Assembly: GCA_044507695.1 (NCBI GenBank)
Contig: JBIQJD010000002.1
Location: 62,001 to 126,000 of the forward strand
Source: JBIQJD01 sp044507695
GTDB lineage: Bacteria; Bacteroidota; Ignavibacteria; Ignavibacteriales; Ignavibacteriaceae
DNA length: 64,000 bases
Direction: 5' to 3'
Made by a program: the position numbers and the translations under genes. Below the pieces are notes generated by a model, which was given only the letters and a program-made list of their open reading frames with translations, had not been told where the DNA came from and did no database searches. This document shows, piece after piece, positions 56,471 through 64,000 of the stretch; position 1 is the stretch's first letter, and every line of letters starts with the position of its first letter.

Positions 56471-57100
56471 ATGAATAAAAAATCAGAACAAATTAAAAAT
56501 CTTAACACGATTGAGCTGCTCTCATTAATCAGCGCGGCTGCGGTAATGAGAAAATATGATTTTTTGAAATTGCTGATGAAAGAATCTGCTCTGAGAAAAA
56601 TAAGAACAGAAAAAATTTATGAAGCTTTGCTTCAGACTTATCTGTTTGCGGGATTTCCTTCTGCGTTAAATTCACTTAAAATATTTAAAGAAAACTTTCC
56701 TGAATTTATAAGTAAAAACAAACCGATATCTGATGTTTACTCAGCCGGAGCAAAAACCTGTAAAAAAATTTACGGGAATAAATTTGAAAAATTAAAATCC
56801 AACATAAATTCTTTTTCTCCGGAAATGGCTGAATGGTTTATTTCGGAAGGTTATGGTAAAGTTCTCAGCCGCAAAAATCTTTCTTTAAAAGAACGGGAAT
56901 TGTGTATCGTTTCAATCTTATCTGTTTTGAAATTTGATTCGCAGCTTTTTTCTCACATTAATGGTGCCTGCAGGCAGAAAGCAGGAATTAGTGAAATTGA
57001 AAAAATTATATCAAATCTGGATTTACTTCCTGCCAAATCTGCTTCAAAATTTGGTATGATGGTATTAGAATCTTATAAACAAAAAATCAATGCTCGTTAA
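56471..57100 (+). CDS. carboxymuconolactone decarboxylase-like (CMD/AhpD fold) protein
   Basis: 209 residues. Two CMD-like segments: 'IYEALLQTYLFAGFPSALNSLKIF' and 'LKERELCIVSILSVLKFDSQLFSHINGACRQKAGISEIEKI'. The AhpD CxxC redox pair is absent (only one Cys at 'GACRQKAG'), so peroxidase chemistry is unlikely. Substrate unknown. Confidence 0.75.
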   Translation: MNKKSEQIKNLNTIELLSLISAAAVMRKYDFLKLLMKESALRKIRTEKIYEALLQTYLFAGFPSALNSLKIFKENFPEFISKNKPISDVYSAGAKTCKKIYGNKFEKLKSNINSFSPEMAEWFISEGYGKVLSRKNLSLKERELCIVSILSVLKFDSQLFSHINGACRQKAGISEIEKIISNLDLLPAKSASKFGMMVLESYKQKINAR

Positions 57101-57261
57101 TAATTTCAGACCTGCCCGATTTTCAGAACCTTCTTTAAGTACTTTCCATATTTCATTATTTACCTTGACTTTAAGTTAATTAAAAAACTATATTTGCTCA
57201 ATTTTATGCTGAGAGTTTTAGCTGAAGAAGTTGTGCAGTTTTAACCAATAAAGGAAGTTAA

Positions 57262-58116
57262 TTGGATAAATTCCCTGCGATCTGTAATTCAATTAATGTA
57301 ATCATTGCAAATAATACTATAACTCCTGATTTTTTTACAGCCGCAATTCTTTCATTACTTGTTGCCGTTATATCCCTAAAGTTAAAATTTCTAACCTTAA
57401 GCGGAGTTTTTGCTGCTTCGGTTATGGCTCTTTTTATTTTTGGATTTGGTCAGTGGAAATGGACAATCCCGATGTTTACATTTTTCTTCCTTTCAAGTTT
57501 ACTCTCAAAATTCAGGGGAAAAAGAAATCCACTGATGGATACTTTTTTTGATAAGTCAGGTCAAAGGGATTATAAACAGGTGCTTGCAAACGGCGGATTT
57601 GCTGCATTGCTGGTGATAATAAATTTCTTTTATCCATCTGAACTTTTTTATTATGCATACGTCTCATCAATCGCATCTGTTTGCGCAGATACATGGGCTA
57701 CTGAACTCGGAACTATAAATCCTGTAAAAACTTATAACATTCTGAATTTAAAAGAAGTTGAACAGGGAAGATCAGGTGCTGTATCAATTAACGGATTATT
57801 TGCTGCTTTATGTGGTGCATTAGTTATTGCACTTAGTGCAATGTTCTGGATTCAAACAAATTCATTAATTATTATTTTCTTAATTTTACTAGCAGGATTT
57901 GCAGCCAGTATAATTGATAGTGTACTTGGTGCATCACTTCAGGTGCAATACACTTGTTTAAAATGCAGAAAGTTAACCGAACGGAAAATTCATTGCGGTA
58001 TCTCTACAGAAAAAACAAAAGGTAAATTCTGGATGACAAATGATACAGTAAATTTGATAACCAGTTTAACCGGCGGAATAATTGGTCTCGTTTTAATTGA
58101 TTTAATCTCTTATTGA
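57262..58116 (+). CDS. DUF92/TIGR00297-family membrane protein
   Basis: 284 residues from TTG 57262 with AAAGGAAG upstream. About six membrane helices. Family strings: 'DKSGQRDYKQVLANGGFAALL', 'SVCADTWATELGTINP', 'FAASIIDSVLGASLQVQYTCLKC' and 'KGKFWMTNDTVNLITSLTGG'. Plant VTE6 (phytyl-phosphate kinase) is a distant member; bacterial members may act on isoprenoid or phospholipid phosphates. Two bp before the TPR gene. Confidence 0.88.
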   Translation: MDKFPAICNSINVIIANNTITPDFFTAAILSLLVAVISLKLKFLTLSGVFAASVMALFIFGFGQWKWTIPMFTFFFLSSLLSKFRGKRNPLMDTFFDKSGQRDYKQVLANGGFAALLVIINFFYPSELFYYAYVSSIASVCADTWATELGTINPVKTYNILNLKEVEQGRSGAVSINGLFAALCGALVIALSAMFWIQTNSLIIIFLILLAGFAASIIDSVLGASLQVQYTCLKCRKLTERKIHCGISTEKTKGKFWMTNDTVNLITSLTGGIIGLVLIDLISY

Positions 58117-58117
58117 A

Positions 58118-61093
58118 ATGAAAAAAATAATTCTATTTATACTATTTGTTGCTGCAATTTATGTTCAGGTTTTTGCTCAGGATATTTCTGATAAATATTA
58201 TGCTGCAATGAGCAGTTATAATGCAAAAGAATATATTGAAGCAAACCGATTGTTTGAGGAGTTCTTCGAAGGATATGATTTAAAGGATGAACTTTATTCA
58301 ACAGCAAAATATTATTCCGCGGATGCACTTTTAAATCTTGGTCATAAAGATGCTGCTGCTGTAGGATTTGAATTTCTTGTAAATAATTTTCACTGGTCAA
58401 ATTTCAGAGACAGATCGCTGTACAAATTAGGCTTAATTTATTTTGAAGGGAAACAATATTTTAATAGCCGCGTAAATTTTATGCAGCTTCTTGATGAATA
58501 TCCAAACAGCGATCACACGGGTTCTGCTTTGTACTGGATCGGTGAATCATTTACAATTGAAGAAAAATTTGAAGAAGCAATTAATTTTCTTGAAGAAGCT
58601 GTAAACAAAAGACGAAATAATAAATATCTTGATTATTCAATTTTTACGCTTGCAAATGTTTATGAAAAAATTGGTGATTATGAAAGCGCTGTAAAATATT
58701 ATGATCAGCTTTTATCTTATCATAAAAACAGTCCTCTTGCTCCATCTGCACAGATAAGAATAGGCATCTGCTATTTTAAATTGAAAGATTATCAATCATC
58801 AATATTGGAGCTGAACAGCCCAATCATTTCAGATTTGCCGCAAAATCTTTACTCAGAAAGTTTGTATCTGCTTGCAAATTCATACTACCGTGCACAGGAA
58901 TATGAAAATGCCGAAAAAACTTACCACGAAATTTTGCAAAGTTTTCCCGGCTCAAATGTTGAACGCGATGTTATGTATGGATTAGCATGGTCTTATTTCC
59001 AGCAAAAAAATTATGATGAAGCTTATGAATATTTTGATGCGCTGTCCGAAGGAACTGACAGCATAGCCGTTAAATCTTTTTACTGGAAAGCAGAAGCAAA
59101 ACGTTATGACGGCAATGAGAAAGAAGCATTCCGGATTTATGATCAATTTGCTGAAAAATTTCCAAACTCTAATTTGATAAGCGGAATTCAGTATCAGAAA
59201 GGCGCACTTAATTTTGATATAAAAGATTTAAAACAGGCACGTATATCTCTTAACGAGGCAATAAACTCAAATGATGCAGGAATTAGAGCAAGAGCATATA
59301 CATTGCTTGGTGAGATTGATTTAAATGAGAAAAAATTTCAGCAGGCAAAAAATGATTTTGAATCAGCATTAAATATTAGAGTTATAACTAATGATCTGAG
59401 AAACCGTGCATTATTAGGAGCGGGTGCTGCAAGTTTCTTTCTAAATAATTATGAAGAAACTGTTTCAAAATTAATTGAAGTTGAATCAAATGAGCCTTCA
59501 TTTGAAAAAGATAAAATAAACTTCTATCTGGCTGAAAGTTATTTTGCCCAGGGAAAATATAAAGCAGCTTTAGAAAGATATAACCAGATTGATCTTGGTG
59601 ATCCGGAAGTAGGAAATGCTGCACTCTATGGTAAAGCATACTCATATTTTAATTTGAGAGATTTTGATAATGCCGCACTACAGTTTAATGAGTTTGTAAA
59701 AAGATTTCCTCGTGATCAAAAAATAACAGATGCACGCTTAAGATTAGCTGATAGTTATTACGGAACCAAAAATTTTGCAGCAGCAAGCAAGGTTTACCGG
59801 GATTTATTCAGCGGCGGAAGAAGCGGCATCAATACTCCGTATGCACATTATCAATATGCACAGGCATTGTACAAAGCAGGCAATTCATCAGAAGCTTTAA
59901 AAGAATTTGCAGAACTTCAGGCAAAGTATCCTAATTCTGAGTATGCCGACAGATCGTTATACATTGTTGGATGGATAGAATTTCAGCAGGGAAATTATTC
60001 AGAAGCAATTTCAAAATACAGAAATGTGCTTATAAAATATCCAAATACTTCAATCAAACCTGTTATTCAATATTCAATTGGTGATGCATATTTCAACCTT
60101 GAAAAGTATGATTCAGCAATTGTTAATTATCAGAAAGTAATTGATGAATTTCCCCGTTCAAATTATGTATATGATGCAATCAACGGAATTCAGTACAGCT
60201 ATGTTGCTCTTGGCAGAATTGAACAGGCAATCTCATTAATTGATAATTTTGTCTCCCGCAATCCTTCGTTAAGTTTTTCAGATCAGATTTTATTTAAAAA
60301 GGGAGAAATTTATTACAGCCAGGGTGAATACGAAAAAGCTAAAACAAGTTATCAGCAGTTTGTATCACAATATCCAAAAAGTGAACTGGTAGCTGATGCA
60401 TATTTCTGGATCGGGAAAAGTGCTAATAATCTCGGGCAGAATGAGGAAGCTATCTTCAATTTTAACAGAGTGTTTGAAAATTATCCCGGAACAGAATCCT
60501 CCGCCGGTGCAGCAATTGAAATGGCTAATATTTATTCCTCTTTACAGAATCATGATGCAGCATTATCAATTTTAAATAGAGCGATAGACAGAGTTTCACA
60601 TTCCCCGCGTGCAGCAGAACTTCTTTTTATGAAAGGAACAACTCTTCTTAACAAGGGAGATTTTCAAAACGCATATGAAGTGTTTGATGAAGTAGTAATT
60701 TATTACGGCAATACTTTGTTTGGAGATAAATCACGATTTGAAATCGGGATGATTGAACTTGCAGCAAAACGATACGATCGGGCTGATGAACAGTTCAGAA
60801 CGCTTGCTCAAAACCGTACAGATGATCTAGGTGCAAAAGCACAATATTATTATGGGCTTTCACAATTTGAGCAGGGAAAATATACAGAAGCTATTACAGC
60901 TTTTGTTAGGGTAAGAACTATCTATCCCGCATACGATGAATGGCTTGCCCGTGCGTTTATAAAAATGGGTGATGCATATTCTCAATTAGAAGATTTTGAT
61001 AAAGCAAAAGAAATGTACAGAACAGTTCTTGCAAAACATAAAGGTGATATTTTCGGGCAGGAAGCTCAGAGCAAATTGAGAGCCTTACAATGA
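58118..61093 (+). CDS. large secreted TPR protein
   Basis: 991 residues. Signal peptide (ends VFAQ), then more than 20 TPR/half-TPR units across the whole chain, many with '[L/I]D.YP/FPNS' ends (for example 'LLDEYPNSDHTGSALYWIGESF', 'FAEKFPNSNLISG', 'FVSQYPKSELVADAYFWIGKS'), like BamD/YbgF-type repeats. No other domain. Stop overlaps the start of the barrel-like gene (ATGA), so the two products probably work together in the envelope. Confidence 0.9.
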   Translation: MKKIILFILFVAAIYVQVFAQDISDKYYAAMSSYNAKEYIEANRLFEEFFEGYDLKDELYSTAKYYSADALLNLGHKDAAAVGFEFLVNNFHWSNFRDRSLYKLGLIYFEGKQYFNSRVNFMQLLDEYPNSDHTGSALYWIGESFTIEEKFEEAINFLEEAVNKRRNNKYLDYSIFTLANVYEKIGDYESAVKYYDQLLSYHKNSPLAPSAQIRIGICYFKLKDYQSSILELNSPIISDLPQNLYSESLYLLANSYYRAQEYENAEKTYHEILQSFPGSNVERDVMYGLAWSYFQQKNYDEAYEYFDALSEGTDSIAVKSFYWKAEAKRYDGNEKEAFRIYDQFAEKFPNSNLISGIQYQKGALNFDIKDLKQARISLNEAINSNDAGIRARAYTLLGEIDLNEKKFQQAKNDFESALNIRVITNDLRNRALLGAGAASFFLNNYEETVSKLIEVESNEPSFEKDKINFYLAESYFAQGKYKAALERYNQIDLGDPEVGNAALYGKAYSYFNLRDFDNAALQFNEFVKRFPRDQKITDARLRLADSYYGTKNFAAASKVYRDLFSGGRSGINTPYAHYQYAQALYKAGNSSEALKEFAELQAKYPNSEYADRSLYIVGWIEFQQGNYSEAISKYRNVLIKYPNTSIKPVIQYSIGDAYFNLEKYDSAIVNYQKVIDEFPRSNYVYDAINGIQYSYVALGRIEQAISLIDNFVSRNPSLSFSDQILFKKGEIYYSQGEYEKAKTSYQQFVSQYPKSELVADAYFWIGKSANNLGQNEEAIFNFNRVFENYPGTESSAGAAIEMANIYSSLQNHDAALSILNRAIDRVSHSPRAAELLFMKGTTLLNKGDFQNAYEVFDEVVIYYGNTLFGDKSRFEIGMIELAAKRYDRADEQFRTLAQNRTDDLGAKAQYYYGLSQFEQGKYTEAITAFVRVRTIYPAYDEWLARAFIKMGDAYSQLEDFDKAKEMYRTVLAKHKGDIFGQEAQSKLRALQ

Positions 61094-62727
61094 TTAAAAA
61101 GACAAAAGAATTAATGAAGCATAAAAATTTTATATCAGTAATTTTAATAATCGGAGTGATATTCTTTTCTGCATCAGCCGGTAGATTATTTGCACAGGAT
61201 AATCCAACACCAACAGTTGAACTTCCTGATTTTGTTATTACCGGAACAGATGTAGTTAATGTTCAAAGTGCGCAAAAAATAAAACCGGAAGTTGTTTCAA
61301 CAGTATCTGAAGGATTTTTAAAACCAGCATTCTCTCCGGAAGAACTTGAAGTTAGAGATCTTTCAAATCCGGTAAAAGATGAAATAAATCTTTTCGATAC
61401 CCTTAACTTTTTGAAAGGTGATCTTAAAGCCGGAGTTGGAGTTTATACCCTTCCGCATGCTCGGCTGCGTTATGCATATCCTTTTAACAGCGGTATTATC
61501 AACGCACGCGGCTACACATTAAATAAACGAGAGCACGTTGATAACAGCGGAAAATTTACTGCGGGCGGTTCTGCCGATCTTTCTTTATTTATTGATAATG
61601 AAGCATCTTTTTTACCGGGAACTCAGTTTAAATTTTTTGGCGGATATGATTTTTCATCTTACAAATTTTATGCGTCTCCTGATCCGGCAGAAAAAAGAAC
61701 TTACCATAATGGAAGTTTTGGATTAAAAATGAACAACCTTCTGAGTGATATTTTTATTTTTGGTGCTGAAGTCTCGGATGAAATATCAACTGTGCAGGAT
61801 GAAACGTTTGATGAAAATCTTTTAAATATAAACGGTTTTGCAAAACTGGAACTTGCAAATTTTAATTTAACTGCAAATGTAAATTATAAAAGTCAGTCTG
61901 TTCAAACAGATACTGTTGATGGAAGATTTGGATTTATTGCTTTCCGCCCGACAATTGGTTTAGTATTCTCCGAAGTTCTTAAAGCATTCTTTGGTTTTAA
62001 TTACGCACATGTAAGTTCAAATAATTTCTTTTCTCCTTATGCTTCTATTGCATTAAAGCTGGATAAAAATCTTGCGTTGTACGGGCAATTTACTCCGCAG
62101 GCAGAATTTTATACTGCAGGAAATTTCATAAAAGAAAATCCCTATTTTAATGTACAGGATGCAGTGAATATCTTTATTGAAAAGCAAGGCTTGCTTAAAG
62201 CATCAATAAAATATGAGTACGATAAATATTTTGAGATAGACGGCGGAGTTGAATATTCTTCTTCTGAAAATATGCCGTATTATACTGATACTACGAACAC
62301 AGGAAAATTTAATCTTGCAACTGAAAATGCAAAAAGCTTTACCGGATTTTTGAATTTGTTATTCCATCCCGGTCCATTTGGAATTTTTTATGGCAATGTA
62401 ATATTCAACAGTACAACAAACAGTGAAGGAAATTTTCTTCCGTATCATCCCGTGGTGAAAGGGACGCTTGTTTATGGTTATGATTTTAATTTTGGTCTAA
62501 ATGCACGTGCAAGATTAGAATACAATTCCAAAACTTATGCTGATATAAGCAACACAAAAGAAACAAATTCATATATTGATTTAGGATTAAGCTTTGCATA
62601 TAAAGTTGCTGATAATCTTAATTTAACTTTTGATTTTTCAAACTTGCTTGGTAATGAAAACTACAGATGGTTTGGCTATAAAGAAACGCCGCTTGATATT
62701 GTTGCAGGCATTAATTATAAATGGTAG
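61090..62727 (+). CDS. outer-membrane beta-barrel-like protein
   Basis: 545 residues. Signal peptide near residues 10-36 (ends RLFAQ). N-terminal 'VELPDFVITGTDVVNV' resembles the plug/TonB-box style opening seen in this phylum; the rest alternates aromatic and polar residues with many Asn/Gly turns ('GFLNLLFHPGPFGIFYGNVIFN') and ends 'IVAGINYKW', a C-terminal aromatic as in outer-membrane barrels. Coupled to the TPR gene. Transport substrate unknown. Confidence 0.78.
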   Translation: MIKKTKELMKHKNFISVILIIGVIFFSASAGRLFAQDNPTPTVELPDFVITGTDVVNVQSAQKIKPEVVSTVSEGFLKPAFSPEELEVRDLSNPVKDEINLFDTLNFLKGDLKAGVGVYTLPHARLRYAYPFNSGIINARGYTLNKREHVDNSGKFTAGGSADLSLFIDNEASFLPGTQFKFFGGYDFSSYKFYASPDPAEKRTYHNGSFGLKMNNLLSDIFIFGAEVSDEISTVQDETFDENLLNINGFAKLELANFNLTANVNYKSQSVQTDTVDGRFGFIAFRPTIGLVFSEVLKAFFGFNYAHVSSNNFFSPYASIALKLDKNLALYGQFTPQAEFYTAGNFIKENPYFNVQDAVNIFIEKQGLLKASIKYEYDKYFEIDGGVEYSSSENMPYYTDTTNTGKFNLATENAKSFTGFLNLLFHPGPFGIFYGNVIFNSTTNSEGNFLPYHPVVKGTLVYGYDFNFGLNARARLEYNSKTYADISNTKETNSYIDLGLSFAYKVADNLNLTFDFSNLLGNENYRWFGYKETPLDIVAGINYKW

Positions 62728-62765
62728 AATTTATGAATAAATATTAATAATGGTTTTGTGATTTT

Positions 62766-64000
62766 ATGACAAAGGTTGAGCTCATAAGAAAATTAGCAAA
62801 GAAAGCCGGCGTACCGGATTCAGAAGCTAAAATATTTTTTGAAATTTTCCTGCAGCATATCGGCTCGCAGTTAAGTCCTGGTGAAGCAATTAATATTAAA
62901 AATTTTGGCTTCTTTCAGTTAAGAAAAGGAAAGATAAAATCAGCAGGTGAACAACAGGAAAGTGAATCTCTTTTTCCAGATCTGATTGTTTACACTCCGC
63001 ATGAAAACACAGCTGCTGATTCAGATGAATCATTAATTTTTAATATTCCTGTTTCAAAACCGATAGAATACAATCCCATTGATTCTCATTTCAGTTTGAG
63101 TTTTGGTAAACCGGTAATTCCATTACGCGGGGTAAGGGAATCTGAATTTTTTCTTCAGCCAACGGGTAATGAATTAAGAAGATTAATTGAATCAAAAGTA
63201 GAGAACCTGATTGAACATGCCGGGCTTATTAAAAATTATACTAAAGGAAATGAGTACATTCTAATTAGTGCGGATGTTTTAAAAACACACCAGTTTGAAT
63301 TCTCATGGAATGAAGCATCCAATAAACCTGATGCAGATATTCAAAGCAGTATAGCTGAAAATATTCCGTGGGATTTTGGTGAAGATATTTCAAAACAGAT
63401 AGAGGAAGAATCAATTCTTGATGTTGAAAGAGAAGATGAGCAAAAGAATATTACATGGGATTTTGGAATAATTGATGAGCCTGATGATGAAGAAAGAACA
63501 ACTACTCCGCAGCGGGAAGATGAAACTAAAAAGCCAAATGTTGAAAACCTGAAAAATTTTAAAAGGGTTAATTCTTTTACAAGTGAACATCAAAAGCCAA
63601 AAGGCGGTTACATAACCAGATCAGAAGAAGATCTTACCTGGAATTTTGGTGTACCGTCGGAAGATGAATCAAATAGAAGAATTAATGCTTCAACAAGAAC
63701 AGATATTTTCAGCAGGTATGATGAACCGTTACAAAGCAAAAACGAATTTGTTGAAGTAAAGAATAAAAGAAAAACCTATGAGCATGAACTTACGGAAGAA
63801 GAACAGCAGCAGCTTGATTATACAATAAGGCAGGAAGAACAGAAGCAAGAAACTTTTATTCATCCCGAACCGGAGGAACAAAAAGAAAAAACTTTTTCTT
63901 CACATACTTCTATTGATAGGAATTATTACTCAGGAAGAAAATCGACTCCTGTATTTTTTATTGCTCTGTTTGTAATTGTATTTGTTGGCGCTGCTTTATT
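62766..64000 (+). CDS. HU/IHF-like membrane-anchored protein, partial (3' end outside window)
   Basis: At least 411 residues, open at the right edge. Residues ~1-70 follow the HU/IHF layout: 'KVELIRKLAKKAGVPDSEAKIFFEIFL', 'LSPGEAINIKNFGFFQLRKG'. A long charged, low-complexity linker has three W-(D/N)-F-G motifs (IPWDFG, ITWDFG, LTWNFG). The last visible residues (~400-411) begin a membrane helix ('VFFIALFVIVFVGAAL'). HU-like N-domain plus membrane anchor is known in Bacteroidota proteins that often end in SPOR; here the end is not visible. Confidence 0.75.
   Translation, partial: MTKVELIRKLAKKAGVPDSEAKIFFEIFLQHIGSQLSPGEAINIKNFGFFQLRKGKIKSAGEQQESESLFPDLIVYTPHENTAADSDESLIFNIPVSKPIEYNPIDSHFSLSFGKPVIPLRGVRESEFFLQPTGNELRRLIESKVENLIEHAGLIKNYTKGNEYILISADVLKTHQFEFSWNEASNKPDADIQSSIAENIPWDFGEDISKQIEEESILDVEREDEQKNITWDFGIIDEPDDEERTTTPQREDETKKPNVENLKNFKRVNSFTSEHQKPKGGYITRSEEDLTWNFGVPSEDESNRRINASTRTDIFSRYDEPLQSKNEFVEVKNKRKTYEHELTEEEQQQLDYTIRQEEQKQETFIHPEPEEQKEKTFSSHTSIDRNYYSGRKSTPVFFIALFVIVFVGAAL

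Overview
The window is one scaffold piece (it carries a 100-N assembly gap at 21695-21794) from an AT-rich, Gram-negative member of the Bacteroidota/Chlorobi assemblage, most like Ignavibacteria. The basis is the style of the housekeeping proteins: six-domain ribosomal protein S1 next to Cmk, a Bacteroidota-type YebC, a stand-alone SpoVG, MtaB, a membrane-anchored HU-like protein, and frequent weak Shine-Dalgarno or TTG starts. The placement is an inference from protein character; no 16S gene is present.

Positions 1 to about 31,083 are the right-hand part of an integrated lambda-like temperate phage; its left end lies outside the window. From right to left it holds: a tyrosine integrase reading into the 3' half of a tRNA-Asp gene (attR); lysogeny-side genes (a BRCT protein, a lipoprotein, a SWIM-type zinc protein); a self-cleaving CI/LexA-like repressor; then a long leftward operon. 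That operon starts with small DNA-binding regulators, an HsdM-like methylase-fold protein ending in a clamp-binding motif, a ParB protein, and a replication-initiator-like gene whose middle is a 45-bp tandem repeat (origin candidate). It continues with an ASCH protein, a gpZ-like tail protein, and a tightly overlapping four-gene cassette (ParB, ParB-ParB-methyltransferase fusion, HAD-like, CmoA-like methyltransferase). After this come lambda-order packaging and head genes (Nu1, gpA terminase, gpW-like, gpB portal, fused protease-capsid, gpFII-like joiner), a lysis cassette (pesticin-type endolysin, two holin-like proteins, u-spanin-like lipoprotein) and the first tail genes. A block of counter-oriented accessory genes (9,594-11,562, with a HicAB-like pair) plus a PD-(D/E)XK protein sits between terminase and gpW, beside a duplicated terminase 3' end.

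From 31,084 to 31,792 lies an unusual array. Three copies of a 76-bp repeat made of tRNA-Asp 3' sequence, with the T-arm replaced by a 14-bp-stem palindrome, surround a small GIY-YIG nuclease gene whose last codons run into one of the repeats. This is the most unusual structure in the window.

From 32,066 to the end is host chromosome: a cytochrome P450, mtaB, cmk-rpsA, dnaX, a free-methionine-sulfoxide reductase, lon, an inositol monophosphatase, an acyl-CoA synthetase and murB; a tetrahydropterin cluster (phenylalanine hydroxylase, PTPS, GTP cyclohydrolase I, two SDRs); SpoVG, YebC; an ECF sigma/anti-sigma/Spy-like envelope-stress module; tRNA-Leu(GAG); and a cell-envelope run (TPR proteins, DUF92 membrane protein, a 991-residue TPR protein overlapping a beta-barrel-like gene, and a partial HU-like membrane protein).
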